From NCBI RefSeq assembly GCF_003024155.1, contig NZ_CP028136.1:806001-870000 (forward strand): 64,000 bases of DNA, given 5' to 3'. Within the stretch, counting starts at the first letter, position 1. Each line of letters starts with the position of its first letter. This DNA comes from Christiangramia fulva. Lineage in GTDB: Bacteria > Bacteroidota > Bacteroidia > Flavobacteriales > Flavobacteriaceae. This document shows, piece after piece, positions 36,566 to 46,054 of this stretch. The translations under genes and the position numbers were made by a program. A model generated the notes under the pieces. It had not been told where the DNA came from and did no database searches. It worked only from the letters and a program-made list of their open reading frames with translations.

Positions 36566-37444
36566 ATGAGCAAGAAGAATTACGCCGGGATACCCGATAA
36601 ATATGCCCGCATCGACGAGGCCAAAGTGGTATTGATTCCTGTGCCTTACGATGGCACCAGCACCTGGCAAAAGGGAGCAGATAAAGGCCCCGAGGCATTT
36701 TTGGAAGCTTCGGAAAATATGGAGCTGTATGACATTGAAACGCGGAGTGAAGTTTACAAAAAGGGTGTTTACCTTGCCCCTCCCGTTACTGAAGACGAAT
36801 CGCCTGAAAAAATGGTAGAAGCGGTTTATAAAACCACAAAGAATTACATAAAGCAAGATAAATTCGTTACGCTTTTTGGGGGGGAACACTCGATTTCCAT
36901 CGGAAGTATTCGCGCTTTCAACGAATCTTTCGAAGACCTTACCGTGGTGCAGATCGATGCTCATGCCGATCTAAGACCTGAGTATGAAGGGTCTAAATGC
37001 AATCATGCCTGCGCAATGCACGAAGCAGGTAAAACCACTAACCTTATCCAGGTTGGAATTCGTTCCATGGACGTTTCAGAAAATGATCATATGGATGAAA
37101 ACCAGGTTTATTTCGCGCATGACCTTTATGAAGACTGGCAGGATGACGCTATCGGGCAAATGACCCCCAATGTTTTTATCACGATCGATCTTGACGCTTT
37201 TGATCCAAGTATTCTTCCATCCACGGGAACTCCGGAACCAGGCGGATTATTCTGGTACGAAACCCTGGAGTTTCTGAAAATGATGTTCAAAAAGAAAAAC
37301 GTGGTTGGCTTTGACATCGTGGAGCTTTGTCCGAATAAAAATGAGAAATCTTCAGATTTCCTTGCGGCCAAGCTTTACTACAAAATGTTGAGCTACAAAT
37401 TCAAATATCAAAATTATAACGAAGAAGACGACGAAGATGAGTAA
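36566..37444 (+). CDS. speB: agmatinase
   Basis: A 292-residue ureohydrolase that splits agmatine into putrescine and urea. The binuclear manganese site is visible in GGEHSISIGS, DAHADLRPEY and TIDLDAFDPS. The start is ATG 36566; an in-frame TTG two codons up is less likely. It lies 43 bases after speA and overlaps the next gene by 8 bases, so the pair gives a direct arginine to putrescine route. Confidence 0.95.
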   Translation: MSKKNYAGIPDKYARIDEAKVVLIPVPYDGTSTWQKGADKGPEAFLEASENMELYDIETRSEVYKKGVYLAPPVTEDESPEKMVEAVYKTTKNYIKQDKFVTLFGGEHSISIGSIRAFNESFEDLTVVQIDAHADLRPEYEGSKCNHACAMHEAGKTTNLIQVGIRSMDVSENDHMDENQVYFAHDLYEDWQDDAIGQMTPNVFITIDLDAFDPSILPSTGTPEPGGLFWYETLEFLKMMFKKKNVVGFDIVELCPNKNEKSSDFLAAKLYYKMLSYKFKYQNYNEEDDEDE

Positions 37445-38408
37445 AGGCAACATATCTCAGTTCATAGAAAAATATTACAAACATTTTAATGCGGCCGCGC
37501 TTGTCGATGCTGCGAAAGACTACGAAAAACAGCTGCAGCAGGGATCCAAGATGCTGGTTTCGCTTGCCGGTGCGATGAGTACTGCTGAGCTTGGTAAGAT
37601 CTTCGCAGAGATGATCCGCCAGGGAAAGGTTGATATTATTTCCTGTACAGGGGCGAACCTTGAGGAAGACGTGATGAACCTCGTCGCTCACAGTCATTAT
37701 AAGCGAGTACCGAACTATCGTGATCTTACGCCTCAGGAAGAATGGGATCTGCTTGAAAAAGGCCTGAATCGGGTTACAGATACCTGTATTCCCGAGGAAG
37801 AAGCCTTCCGAAGAATTCAGAAGCATATTTTCGAGATCTGGAAAGAAGCCGAAGAAAAAGATGAACGCTATTTGCCTCATGAATATTTATATAAGCTTCT
37901 TTTAAGCGGAAAGCTTGAAGAATATTACGAGATCGACCTGAAAGATTCGTGGATGTATGCCGCGGCTGAAAAGAATTTGCCAATGGTGGTTCCCGGATGG
38001 GAAGACAGCACACTGGGGAACATTTTCGCTTCTTACTGTATCAAGGGTGAATTGAAAACCTCAACCATGAAATCGGGGATTGAATACATGACCTTCCTTG
38101 CCAACTGGTATACCGATAACTCCAAAAACGGAATCGGTTTCTTCCAGATTGGTGGTGGAATTGCCGGAGACTTCCCTATTTGCGTGGTACCGATGTTATA
38201 CCAGGATCTGGAAAGAACCGATACTCCTTTCTGGAGCTATTTCTGCCAGATTTCTGATTCTACCACCAGTTACGGATCATATTCCGGAGCAGTGCCTAAT
38301 GAAAAGATCACCTGGGGAAAACTGGATATAACCACACCAAAACATATCATTGAAAGTGACGCGACCATTGTCGCGCCACTGATATTCGCATATCTGCTGG
38401 ATATGTAA
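37437..38408 (+). CDS. deoxyhypusine synthase family protein (probable homospermidine/polyamine enzyme)
   Basis: A 323-residue NAD-dependent enzyme of the deoxyhypusine synthase family. The essential active-site Lys is retained at Lys295 in ITWGKLDI; the SYGSYSGAVPNEK segment before it is the family's nucleotide and substrate loop. Bacteria have no eIF5A, so hypusination is not expected; the location after speA and speB suggests transfer of the aminobutyl group between polyamines, as in bacterial homospermidine synthase-like members. Two hairpins end the transcript. Confidence 0.9.
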   Translation: MSKGNISQFIEKYYKHFNAAALVDAAKDYEKQLQQGSKMLVSLAGAMSTAELGKIFAEMIRQGKVDIISCTGANLEEDVMNLVAHSHYKRVPNYRDLTPQEEWDLLEKGLNRVTDTCIPEEEAFRRIQKHIFEIWKEAEEKDERYLPHEYLYKLLLSGKLEEYYEIDLKDSWMYAAAEKNLPMVVPGWEDSTLGNIFASYCIKGELKTSTMKSGIEYMTFLANWYTDNSKNGIGFFQIGGGIAGDFPICVVPMLYQDLERTDTPFWSYFCQISDSTTSYGSYSGAVPNEKITWGKLDITTPKHIIESDATIVAPLIFAYLLDM

Positions 38409-38417
38409 ACGAAAATT

Positions 38418-38437
38418 ATCGGCTAAACCGATTTTTT
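38418..38437 (+). terminator. terminator of the polyamine operon
   Basis: The stem ATCGG/CCGAT with loop CTAAA is followed by a T-run of six, 9 bases after the stop codon of the deoxyhypusine-synthase-like gene. Confidence 0.65.
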
Positions 38438-38445
38438 GAAGTACC

Positions 38446-38484
38446 AGACCTTGCAGGTTTTGAAAACCTGCAAGGTCTTTTTTT
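38446..38484. terminator. long perfect hairpin, second terminator or dispersed repeat
   Basis: The arms AGACCTTGCAGGTTTT (38446-38461) and AAAACCTGCAAGGTCT (38463-38478) are fully complementary around one base and followed by seven T. The palindrome resembles a sequence I recall as common between genes in flavobacteria, so it may be a dispersed repeat used as a terminator between convergent genes. Confidence 0.7.
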
Positions 38485-39832
38485 ATTCAGGCAATCGGAA
38501 TTTTCTTTGGTGAAAAACTTCATATCCTAAATAGCCAAAAACAATCAGATATTCCAGGGCAACCAGCCACAGATTTTCTTCATAGGTAGGATTGGAATAA
38601 GCAAAATAGCTCAGCACTACCGCCCCAGACCAGACAATCATAAATCTAAATCGGCTGAAAATACTTAACAGCAAAGGAACGGCTAAATACCAGGGATGTA
38701 CGGTAGTGGAAAGTAACAAATAGAAAGTCACCGCAAAAAGCATGTTCTCGATAAGCTGGCGCAGTGTATGATTTTTTCTGAAGAAGCTCAGGAAAAGGAT
38801 AAAAGCAAGGGTAAACAACGGCAGAATTTTTCCGGCAGTTTCAATAATATTGTAGCCTTTAATTTGAAAACCTACCCAGCGGACGATGTAATAAATACTG
38901 GCATTGAACTCGAATTTTCCGAACCAGAGTCCTACGCTCTGCAGGAAATTTGAAAACACTTCCGCAGAATAAAAAGGAATAAAGGTCAGAGCAACTACCA
39001 ATCCCACTATCAGATAATATAGTTGAAGGTTTATCAGACTCGAATTTTTCCGGAAATATTGATAAAATAAAGGCAAAAACATCAACGGCAGGAGTTTTAC
39101 CGAAACCGCCAGGCCAAAAAATATCGCCGAATAAAACCATTTTTTCTTCAGAAGAAGATATAATGACAATACCAGTAAAAAGACCATAAGCCCTTCAAAA
39201 TGGAGGTTTCCGGTGAGCTCAATGATCACAAACGGATTGAGAATATACCAGAAGATGCGATATTCCGCCAGTTTGAGTTCTTTTAAAAGTTTAGCGCCAA
39301 AAAAAAGTGTTCCCATATCGGCCAGAATGAGAAAAAAACGCATGCTCATGACTGAACCCAAAAGATTTCCGGGAAAAAGGAATCCGGCGATAGCAAATAT
39401 CAACTGACTCACCGGCGGATAATTTGAATAATGCCCTGCGCTGAGATTACCCATTCCGTTCAAGAGTGGGGTTGCCTGCGGTATATGAAAATCAGGATTT
39501 CCATAGAGTTCTTTCGGAATATAGGCAAAAGGATTCCAGCCTTCAGCTATTAGTCTTCCGTCCCAGATGAACCGGTAAAAATCCTGCGAAAGATTGGGCA
39601 TACTGAAAAGAAATAATAAGCGATAAATAAGCGCCAGTGCGACTAAAACCCAGAAATTATGTTTCTGCATCTTTATAAACTGAAAACTGAGAAAGAAAAG
39701 TCCGAGATAAAGCCCCGTTAATTTTATAAAATCGGTACGCTCCAGGTCATAGGCGAAAGAAAGGTAAAAGGCCGCGCAGGCGACAGCGAAAATGATGGGG
39801 ATTTTATAAAGTTTCAGAGTTCGGAAATCCAT
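38483..39832 (-). CDS. GT-C-type membrane glycosyltransferase (MptB-like mannosyltransferase)
   Basis: A 449-residue protein with about 11-12 transmembrane helices. The segment LSQDFYRFIWDGRLIAEGWNPF in the first large loop holds the acidic motif of GT-C enzymes that use polyprenol-phosphate sugars, and YSNYPPVSQLIFAIAG is typical of the MptB-like group. It is the last gene of a minus-strand run with two GT2 genes, which could make the lipid-linked sugar donor. The sugar and acceptor are unknown. Confidence 0.82.
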   Translation of the reverse strand: MDFRTLKLYKIPIIFAVACAAFYLSFAYDLERTDFIKLTGLYLGLFFLSFQFIKMQKHNFWVLVALALIYRLLFLFSMPNLSQDFYRFIWDGRLIAEGWNPFAYIPKELYGNPDFHIPQATPLLNGMGNLSAGHYSNYPPVSQLIFAIAGFLFPGNLLGSVMSMRFFLILADMGTLFFGAKLLKELKLAEYRIFWYILNPFVIIELTGNLHFEGLMVFLLVLSLYLLLKKKWFYSAIFFGLAVSVKLLPLMFLPLFYQYFRKNSSLINLQLYYLIVGLVVALTFIPFYSAEVFSNFLQSVGLWFGKFEFNASIYYIVRWVGFQIKGYNIIETAGKILPLFTLAFILFLSFFRKNHTLRQLIENMLFAVTFYLLLSTTVHPWYLAVPLLLSIFSRFRFMIVWSGAVVLSYFAYSNPTYEENLWLVALEYLIVFGYLGYEVFHQRKFRLPE

Positions 39833-39863
39833 AGAAAAGCAACAGGCTTTCCTGCGAAGTTAA

Positions 39864-41339
39864 TCAAACTTCCGATTTCAGACTGCTAAAGACCACAAAT
39901 CCGAAACCGGCAAAAAGCATGAGGTGGAATAAAAGCAGGCCGTAATCCTTCAAAATAAAAGCGCTTAAAATGCCAAATCCGAAGTACAGGAACAGCAAAA
40001 TCTCGATTATCAGATTAGCTGAAAATTGCTTTTTTACATATCGGTTTCCTTTCCAGGAATCCTTAAGCGAACTGATATTGAATTTCGGCGTTCTAATAAA
40101 TTCCGATCGCTTCCCAAAATGTCCTTCCAGCACCGCAACAGAATTATGAACCGAAAAGCCCATGGCCACCGAGAAAAAAGTAAAAAACATACCGATATAG
40201 CGAAGGAAGTTTTTAAAGCCCTTTCCGTGAATTTTAGCATAAGCCACGTAATAACAGCCAAAAAAGATGATCGTACTTATCGCAAAAAAGGCCAGCAGAT
40301 TGAAATACCAGCTAAATCCTGGATCGGTATGCTGAATGTAAAGCACGGGGATGCTCAAAATCGCGATCAAAAGAACGATCAGGAACATACTGGAATTGAG
40401 CAAGTGGAAAAATCCGTGGAATTTGGTGCTGAAAGAAACCGAAGGATCTTTGAACAGTTTGCGATAATTTTTCCTGAAGTTTTCTGCGGCTCCCTTATTC
40501 CAACGAAACTGTTGACTTCGTGCCGCGCTGATCACCACCGGAAGTTCGGCGGGAGTTTCGACATTTTCGAGATATTTGAATTCCCATTTTTTCATCTGGG
40601 CGCGATAGCTTAGATCCAGATCTTCCGTCAAGGTATCGCCGCTCCAGTTACCCGCATCGAGAATGCATTCCTTTCGCCAGATTCCAGCCGTCCCGTTGAA
40701 ATTGATAAAATTCCGCCCAAAATTTCTTCCGGTCTGTTCCAGGATAAAATGGAAATCAAGTGCAAAGGCCTGAATTCTGGTAAGTAGCGAATAATCCCTG
40801 TTCAAATGCCCCCAGCGGGTTTGGACGACTCCAATCTTTTCATTCTTGAAATAAGGAACGGTTTTCAAAAGCCAATCGGAACCCGGCATAAAATCGGAGT
40901 CAAATACAGCGATGTATTCGCCTTTGGCAATTTTCAATCCTTCCTTTAAAGCGCCAGCCTTAAAACCGTCACGGTTCTTTCTGACAATATGTTGTATATC
41001 AAAATCTTCTTCCTGAAGTTTTTCAATTATTTCTGAAGTTTTTTCGAGGGAATGATCGGTGGAATCGTCAAGCACCTGAATTTCCAGTCGGTTTTTCGGA
41101 TAATCAAGCTTTACAATATTCTTCAGCAGGCGTTCCACCACATAATATTCATTATAAAGTGGTAATTGCACTGTTACAAAAGGGAATTCATCACCTGCAT
41201 GAAAATCGAATTTTTCAGAATTATCGGGAGTTTTGGTCGCTTTTAGGTAATTCAGCAGCAGCTGAAGTTGGGAAAGGCTATAAATAAAAATAACGAGTAA
41301 TGCCAGTGTATAAAGTATGATTACCGCTATGTTTATCAT
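39864..41339 (-). CDS. family 2 processive-type glycosyltransferase
   Basis: A 491-residue inner-membrane enzyme: an N-terminal helix, a cytoplasmic GT2 domain, and about four C-terminal helices. The donor motif is VFDSDFMPGSDW, followed by TEDLDLSYRAQ and the QxxRW motif (QQFRWNKGA), as in cellulose/glucomannan synthase-like proteins. Its start overlaps the stop of the preceding GT2 gene by 4 bases. The polymer or glycolipid it makes is unknown. Confidence 0.9.
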   Translation of the reverse strand: MINIAVIILYTLALLVIFIYSLSQLQLLLNYLKATKTPDNSEKFDFHAGDEFPFVTVQLPLYNEYYVVERLLKNIVKLDYPKNRLEIQVLDDSTDHSLEKTSEIIEKLQEEDFDIQHIVRKNRDGFKAGALKEGLKIAKGEYIAVFDSDFMPGSDWLLKTVPYFKNEKIGVVQTRWGHLNRDYSLLTRIQAFALDFHFILEQTGRNFGRNFINFNGTAGIWRKECILDAGNWSGDTLTEDLDLSYRAQMKKWEFKYLENVETPAELPVVISAARSQQFRWNKGAAENFRKNYRKLFKDPSVSFSTKFHGFFHLLNSSMFLIVLLIAILSIPVLYIQHTDPGFSWYFNLLAFFAISTIIFFGCYYVAYAKIHGKGFKNFLRYIGMFFTFFSVAMGFSVHNSVAVLEGHFGKRSEFIRTPKFNISSLKDSWKGNRYVKKQFSANLIIEILLFLYFGFGILSAFILKDYGLLLFHLMLFAGFGFVVFSSLKSEV

Positions 41340-42028
41340 TTAAAACTATATTTAAAAATCCAACCGAGGATTTTAACTCCGGCAAAGATAGCACCTTTAA
41401 ACGTTCCCGAAACTTTTGAGAAACCAATCCTGTTTCGGTAATGCACGGGCACCTCGGCATAACTTAGGTTTTGTCGTAAAGCTTTGAGTTGCATTTCAAC
41501 CGTCCACCCATAAGTTTTGTCTTCCATGTTCAATTGCAGCAATTTCTCGTACTTTATGGACCGAAAAGGCCCCAGATCGGTAAAGCGCGAGTTAAAAAAA
41601 ACTTTCATTAAGGTCGTCGCCAGCCAGTTTCCGAAAATCTGCGGAAAGGTCATTGAACCTTTTTCCCGCCACTCTTTAACTCTTGCACCCACAACAAAAT
41701 CACAATTTTCTTCTGAAATTGGCTGAATGATCTTATCCATCTCCTTCGGAAAATCAGAAAAATCTCCATCGAGAAATACGATGATATCCGGCTTTTTGTT
41801 TAGAGAAGCGATATAATCCATTCCTTTAAGGCAGGCGTAGCCATAGCCCTTCTGAGATTCGGTAAGCACAGTAGCACCGGCATTTCGGGCGTTTTCTTCG
41901 GTTTTATCAGTTGAGTTATTGCTGATCACGATCACCTCATCAACATAGTCGGGAATTTCTTTGATGACCAGAGCAATGGAATCGGCTTCGTTATGGGCGG
42001 GGATAATGACTTTAATACAGGGCTGCAT
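41336..42028 (-). CDS. DPM1-like family 2 glycosyltransferase
   Basis: A soluble-type GT2 of 230 residues resembling dolichol-phosphate mannose synthases. It begins CIKVIIPAHNEADSIALVI and carries FLDGDFSDFP as its DxD site, with GWTVEMQLKA later. It probably moves a sugar to a polyprenol phosphate, which could be the donor for the GT-C protein three genes on. It overlaps the next gene by 4 bases. Confidence 0.88.
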   Translation of the reverse strand: MQPCIKVIIPAHNEADSIALVIKEIPDYVDEVIVISNNSTDKTEENARNAGATVLTESQKGYGYACLKGMDYIASLNKKPDIIVFLDGDFSDFPKEMDKIIQPISEENCDFVVGARVKEWREKGSMTFPQIFGNWLATTLMKVFFNSRFTDLGPFRSIKYEKLLQLNMEDKTYGWTVEMQLKALRQNLSYAEVPVHYRNRIGFSKVSGTFKGAIFAGVKILGWIFKYSFK

Positions 42029-42057
42029 TCAGCAAATTTTGCGCAATTTACATTTTC

Positions 42058-43641
42058 TTATTCGCTTTTCTGTTTAATTAAATCGAGCAGATCCATATTA
42101 TCTCCCATCACCGGTTCGTGCTTTTTCATTCTATCGTTTCTGGAACCATTTTCCAGTTTTAAAACGCCACGCGGACAAACGGCGGAGCAAATTCCGCAGC
42201 CAACACAACTGGAGCGAACGATATTTTCACCTTTCTGTGCATAGGCGCGAACATCAATTCCCATCTCGCAGTAAACAGAGCAGTTCCCGCAGGAAATACA
42301 TTGCCCGCCATTGGTTGTAATTCTGAATTTTGAGAATAATCTTTGCTGCATTCCCAATATCGCCGCCATGGGACAGCCAAAACGGCACCAGACGCGACTT
42401 CCGAAAATGGGATAAAAACCTACTCCTATTACGCCAGAAAAAATAGCGCCGATCAGGAATCCATACCATTCCCTAAGCTGATAACCGGGAAAAAAGAAGA
42501 TATTCCCATTATAACTGAAATAATTGATCGCGATAATTCCAAGAATGATCGCCAGGTAAATGATCGCACCTCTTTTGGCGTCTTTCGCCAGTTCTTCACG
42601 TTTAAAGATCATGATAAGTGCAAAAAGCACTGTAAGAAGAACCACACATCCCCAGAGGAAAACATCTTTTGAAATCCAATACTCTTCAGGATGTTCATTT
42701 AGAAATGAATATACAACGCCGATGGTCATGACCGTTACAAAAACCAGCACCGAATGTATCACCCAACGCTCGACTTTCCAGGCGAAAAGGGATTTATCGG
42801 AAAGATGCCGATAAGGATCTCCGGCAGTTTCGGCGAGGCCGCCACAGCCGCAAACCCAGGAACAATACCAGCGTTTTCCGTATTTGTAGGTCAGAATGGG
42901 AGTGATCACCAAAATGGAAACTACTCCGAAAATTAGCATGAACATTCCGAGATTTCCAGAAGACAAAAATTCCTCAATGCGATAACCTGCAAAAAGATCG
43001 TAATTAAGCGGCCAGATATTTTTGAAATCGTAGTAAGGCTCGTTAAGCCGAATAAGAATTTCGGGAATCAGAAAAGCGAAGCCCAACTGAAAGAACATCA
43101 CCGAAAAAGTCCGAATGATCTCATATCGATTATGGCGATATTTCAGAATGAACTTATAGCCAAAAACCAAAATCGCAAGCGTATATAAGGTTCCATATAC
43201 GAACCACTGGCTCGCCGGTCCACCATTTAAAATTCGACTTAAGGGATCAAAAAGGGAAATGATACCCGTGTTTTCACCATCGGGATTGAGGCCGAGATAT
43301 TGAGGAAACCAGTAAAGAACGATGTAAAAAAGAGTGAGGACAATACCGGTTATCCAGGCTAAAGTCCCGCGGGAAGTCATGGAACGAAACCAAACGCCAT
43401 TATTTTTTATCCCGGCATGTTTTCCAATATAAGCGCGAGATGCAAAAGCGATAACACCTGCGGCGATAAGCGCCAGAGAAAGTGCCAGAAAGAATGGCTT
43501 ATGCGGAAAATTTACATTGAACAATGCCAGGACCAGTAAAAACAAGCCCGAGAATCCCACGGCTACCGAAATTTTCTGAACAGTATCCATACTTCCCGGC
43601 ACATCACCTGTCATTGCCATATTATGCTGAATTCTGCTCAT
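42058..43641 (-). CDS. NapH/RdxA-like membrane 4Fe-4S protein
   Basis: A 527-residue membrane protein with about 10 helices. It has Cys-rich loops YCSWVCGCGG and CRFGCPMA of the polyferredoxin (NapH/NosR/RdxA) type, then two ferredoxin-like clusters near the C-terminus: CISCGNCSVYCEMG and CVGCGICSAVCPRG. It would pass electrons across or along the membrane. The gene starts 2 bases after the stop of the FAD oxidoreductase gene, so the two are probably one redox unit. The physiological partner is not clear. Confidence 0.9.
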   Translation of the reverse strand: MSRIQHNMAMTGDVPGSMDTVQKISVAVGFSGLFLLVLALFNVNFPHKPFFLALSLALIAAGVIAFASRAYIGKHAGIKNNGVWFRSMTSRGTLAWITGIVLTLFYIVLYWFPQYLGLNPDGENTGIISLFDPLSRILNGGPASQWFVYGTLYTLAILVFGYKFILKYRHNRYEIIRTFSVMFFQLGFAFLIPEILIRLNEPYYDFKNIWPLNYDLFAGYRIEEFLSSGNLGMFMLIFGVVSILVITPILTYKYGKRWYCSWVCGCGGLAETAGDPYRHLSDKSLFAWKVERWVIHSVLVFVTVMTIGVVYSFLNEHPEEYWISKDVFLWGCVVLLTVLFALIMIFKREELAKDAKRGAIIYLAIILGIIAINYFSYNGNIFFFPGYQLREWYGFLIGAIFSGVIGVGFYPIFGSRVWCRFGCPMAAILGMQQRLFSKFRITTNGGQCISCGNCSVYCEMGIDVRAYAQKGENIVRSSCVGCGICSAVCPRGVLKLENGSRNDRMKKHEPVMGDNMDLLDLIKQKSE

Positions 43642-43643
43642 AT

Positions 43644-44930
43644 TTAGACTTTCTGAAGATTGTTTTTAAAGCTCTCGAAAATTTCCTTTTCATAACGGTC
43701 ATAAAACTCGGGATCAAAATTCGCCTGTCGCAAATTTTTCAAAACATAACTGATTTTCCTGTTTTCGTTTAGCCATTTATCAAAAACCTCGTGCCGCATT
43801 CGTATTCCGAAAGTATTGATGCCTAGAAATTCATCTGTGACGGTATTAAAAGCTATTGTAATGGCCCTGGTCCCGTCTTTATGCTCCCAGTGAAAATGTT
43901 GCTCGCCAGGCTCGGGAATGGCGTTCACCCAGCCGTAAGTCTGGTATTCGATATCAAAAAATTTGGCTGAGTTAAACCAGTTCCCGGGTTCATAAGCGGT
44001 CCTTTTACCAAGAATTGTTTGCGCAAGTGTTTCACCCATTATTCGGCCGGTGTACCAGACCGCTTCGACAGGTTTCCGATTACCGATAGCCTTTCTTTGC
44101 TGCGCGCAGTCGCCAATCGCGTAAACATCGGGAATATTTGTTTCGAGATATTCATCGACCAGGATTCCCAGATCGGTTTCCAGTTCAGAATTTTTCAAGA
44201 AAGAGATTTTCGGCCGCACTCCGGCACAAAGGCCAACAAGCTGGCATTCGATTTTTTCCCCGGTTTTTGTCTTTACCGCACATGCACTTCCATATTCATT
44301 TCCTAGAATTTCATCAAGTTCGGTTTCGTGACGAAGATCGATTCCGTGGGAGCGAATATGAGCCGAAATAAATTCCGCGTCTTCCAGGGGCAAAACATTT
44401 TGCCAGAAAGCCTTTTCGCGAACAAGCATGGTGACTTCAATATTTCGGGTCTTCAGCATCTCGGCCAATTCCACGCCAATAAGTCCGCCACCAACAATTA
44501 CCGCTTTTCGGCAATTTTTAGTGTTTTCTTCCAGCATTTCCAGATCCTGTTTGGTAATAAGGCCCTGAACTCCTTCAAGATCCTGCCCCTTCCAGCCAAA
44601 CTTGTTATGAACAGAACCTGTCGCGATGATAAGCTTATCGTAATTGAGCCTGCCGCCGCTTTGAAAATGAAGTTCTTTGTTAGAGAAGTCGATGCTTTCA
44701 ACCCATTCTTTTAAAAGTTTGATTCTATTTTTTTCCCAGAACCAGTCTTCATAGGGTTTTAGATGATCCCATTTCATGTGCCCCATATAGACATACATAA
44801 GCGCGGTACGTGAGAAAAAGTACTCGCTCTCTCCTGAAATCACCGTGATTTTATGACCGGAATTTTTACGGATATGCCGCGCGGCGGTAATTCCCGAAAT
44901 TCCATTTCCAATAATCACGATATGCTCCAT
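43644..44930 (-). CDS. NAD(P)/FAD-dependent oxidoreductase (NirB/rubredoxin-reductase-like)
   Basis: A 428-residue two-dinucleotide flavoprotein: FAD loop VIIGNGISGITAARHI at the N-terminus, NAD(P)H loop AVIVGGGLIGVELAEML around residue 145, and the DVYAIGDCAQQ FAD motif. The C-terminal extension lacks extra iron-sulphur motifs. It is the first gene of the run to 38483 and is followed by the 4Fe-4S membrane protein, which is probably its electron partner. Confidence 0.92.
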   Translation of the reverse strand: MEHIVIIGNGISGITAARHIRKNSGHKITVISGESEYFFSRTALMYVYMGHMKWDHLKPYEDWFWEKNRIKLLKEWVESIDFSNKELHFQSGGRLNYDKLIIATGSVHNKFGWKGQDLEGVQGLITKQDLEMLEENTKNCRKAVIVGGGLIGVELAEMLKTRNIEVTMLVREKAFWQNVLPLEDAEFISAHIRSHGIDLRHETELDEILGNEYGSACAVKTKTGEKIECQLVGLCAGVRPKISFLKNSELETDLGILVDEYLETNIPDVYAIGDCAQQRKAIGNRKPVEAVWYTGRIMGETLAQTILGKRTAYEPGNWFNSAKFFDIEYQTYGWVNAIPEPGEQHFHWEHKDGTRAITIAFNTVTDEFLGINTFGIRMRHEVFDKWLNENRKISYVLKNLRQANFDPEFYDRYEKEIFESFKNNLQKV

Positions 44931-45022
44931 TAATTTTTTATAATTTGGCAGAGTTGCGATAGAGTAAAGTACGCAGAAAATATACAGATCGCCAACTCAC
45001 ACCTCTAATTTATGAATTGTTC

Positions 45023-46054
45023 ATGAGCAAGTCATTTTCTTTTTCCTTTTTCATCGTAATCGGGAGTATTTTGATCCTGCTTTTTTCCTGTCAGGCCACA
45101 AAGGTGCCTCAGAAAAAGATCAACGGGGTAAGTCTTGTGGCTGCCCGCGACAGTTTGAGGGAGAAGGAGGTGAATCCGATCCTTGCAGTTAATGCGAATG
45201 CTGTAGCGCTTATGCCTTTTGCTTTTCTAAAAACAGAAGGTACTCCTCAGCTTTACTTTAACCAGAATCGCCAGTGGTTCGGTGAAACCGTCGCAGGTAT
45301 CGAGCAGTCTGTAAAACTTTTACATCAGAAGGATCTCCAGGTAATGATCAAACCACAAATTTGGCTTCGCAATGGGTCTTTTACCGGTGATCTGAATTTC
45401 GAAACAGAAGAAAACTGGCAAAAATTCGAGAATGACTATCGTGATTATATCCTCCTTTACGCGAGAATTGCGGCTGAACGGAAAGTCGAGTTTTTTTGTA
45501 TAGGTACCGAGCTCTTTAATTTTGTAAAAGAAAGACCTGTTTTCTGGAGAAACCTGGTTTCTGAGATCAGAAAAATTTATTCCGGAAAAATAGTATATGC
45601 TGAAAACTGGGATAAAATAGACCAGATTGACCTCTGGGTGGAATTGGATTTTATAGGAGTGGACGCCTATTTTCCAATAAGTGAAAAAATTTCGCCCGAA
45701 GAAGAGGAAATAGCGGAGGGTTGGGAAAAACATTTGAATTTAATGCAAAAGCTCTCGCGCAAGTATGAAAAACAAATCCTTTTTACCGAATATGGATACA
45801 GAAGTACCGATTATGCCTTAAAAGAACCCTGGAATTCCGGAAGGGAAAATTCGTCCAAGAACTTTAATCTCCAGGCAAGAGCGCTCAAAGTACTGTATGA
45901 AGAGGTTTGGGATGAAAATTGGTTTGCAGGCGGTTTTCTTTGGAAATGGCATCAGCATGAAGATTCAGGCGGACTCGAAAATGACCGGTTCACACCTCAA
46001 AATAAACCTGCTGAAAAGATAGTACAGGAATATTACGGGAAATTCAGGAATTAA
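45023..46054 (+). CDS. GH113-like glycoside hydrolase lipoprotein
   Basis: A lipoprotein of about 343 residues (lipobox LLFSC, Cys about 25) with a TIM-barrel hydrolase fold. The motif FFCIGTELFNF has the likely acid/base Glu, and FTEYGYRSTDYA the likely nucleophile Glu; DFIGVDAYFPIS is also typical. GH113 enzymes cut beta-mannans, but the substrate here is not shown. The start is ATG 45023, because a TTG two codons up is less likely. It is on the plus strand between two minus-strand clusters and overlaps the next gene's end by 11 bases. Confidence 0.82.
   Translation: MSKSFSFSFFIVIGSILILLFSCQATKVPQKKINGVSLVAARDSLREKEVNPILAVNANAVALMPFAFLKTEGTPQLYFNQNRQWFGETVAGIEQSVKLLHQKDLQVMIKPQIWLRNGSFTGDLNFETEENWQKFENDYRDYILLYARIAAERKVEFFCIGTELFNFVKERPVFWRNLVSEIRKIYSGKIVYAENWDKIDQIDLWVELDFIGVDAYFPISEKISPEEEEIAEGWEKHLNLMQKLSRKYEKQILFTEYGYRSTDYALKEPWNSGRENSSKNFNLQARALKVLYEEVWDENWFAGGFLWKWHQHEDSGGLENDRFTPQNKPAEKIVQEYYGKFRN

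Noticed and set aside
40026..40613. A long open frame on the plus strand opposite the processive glycosyltransferase gene
   Set aside because: It is antisense to a clear GT2 enzyme, shows no domain and has biased composition as expected of a shadow frame.
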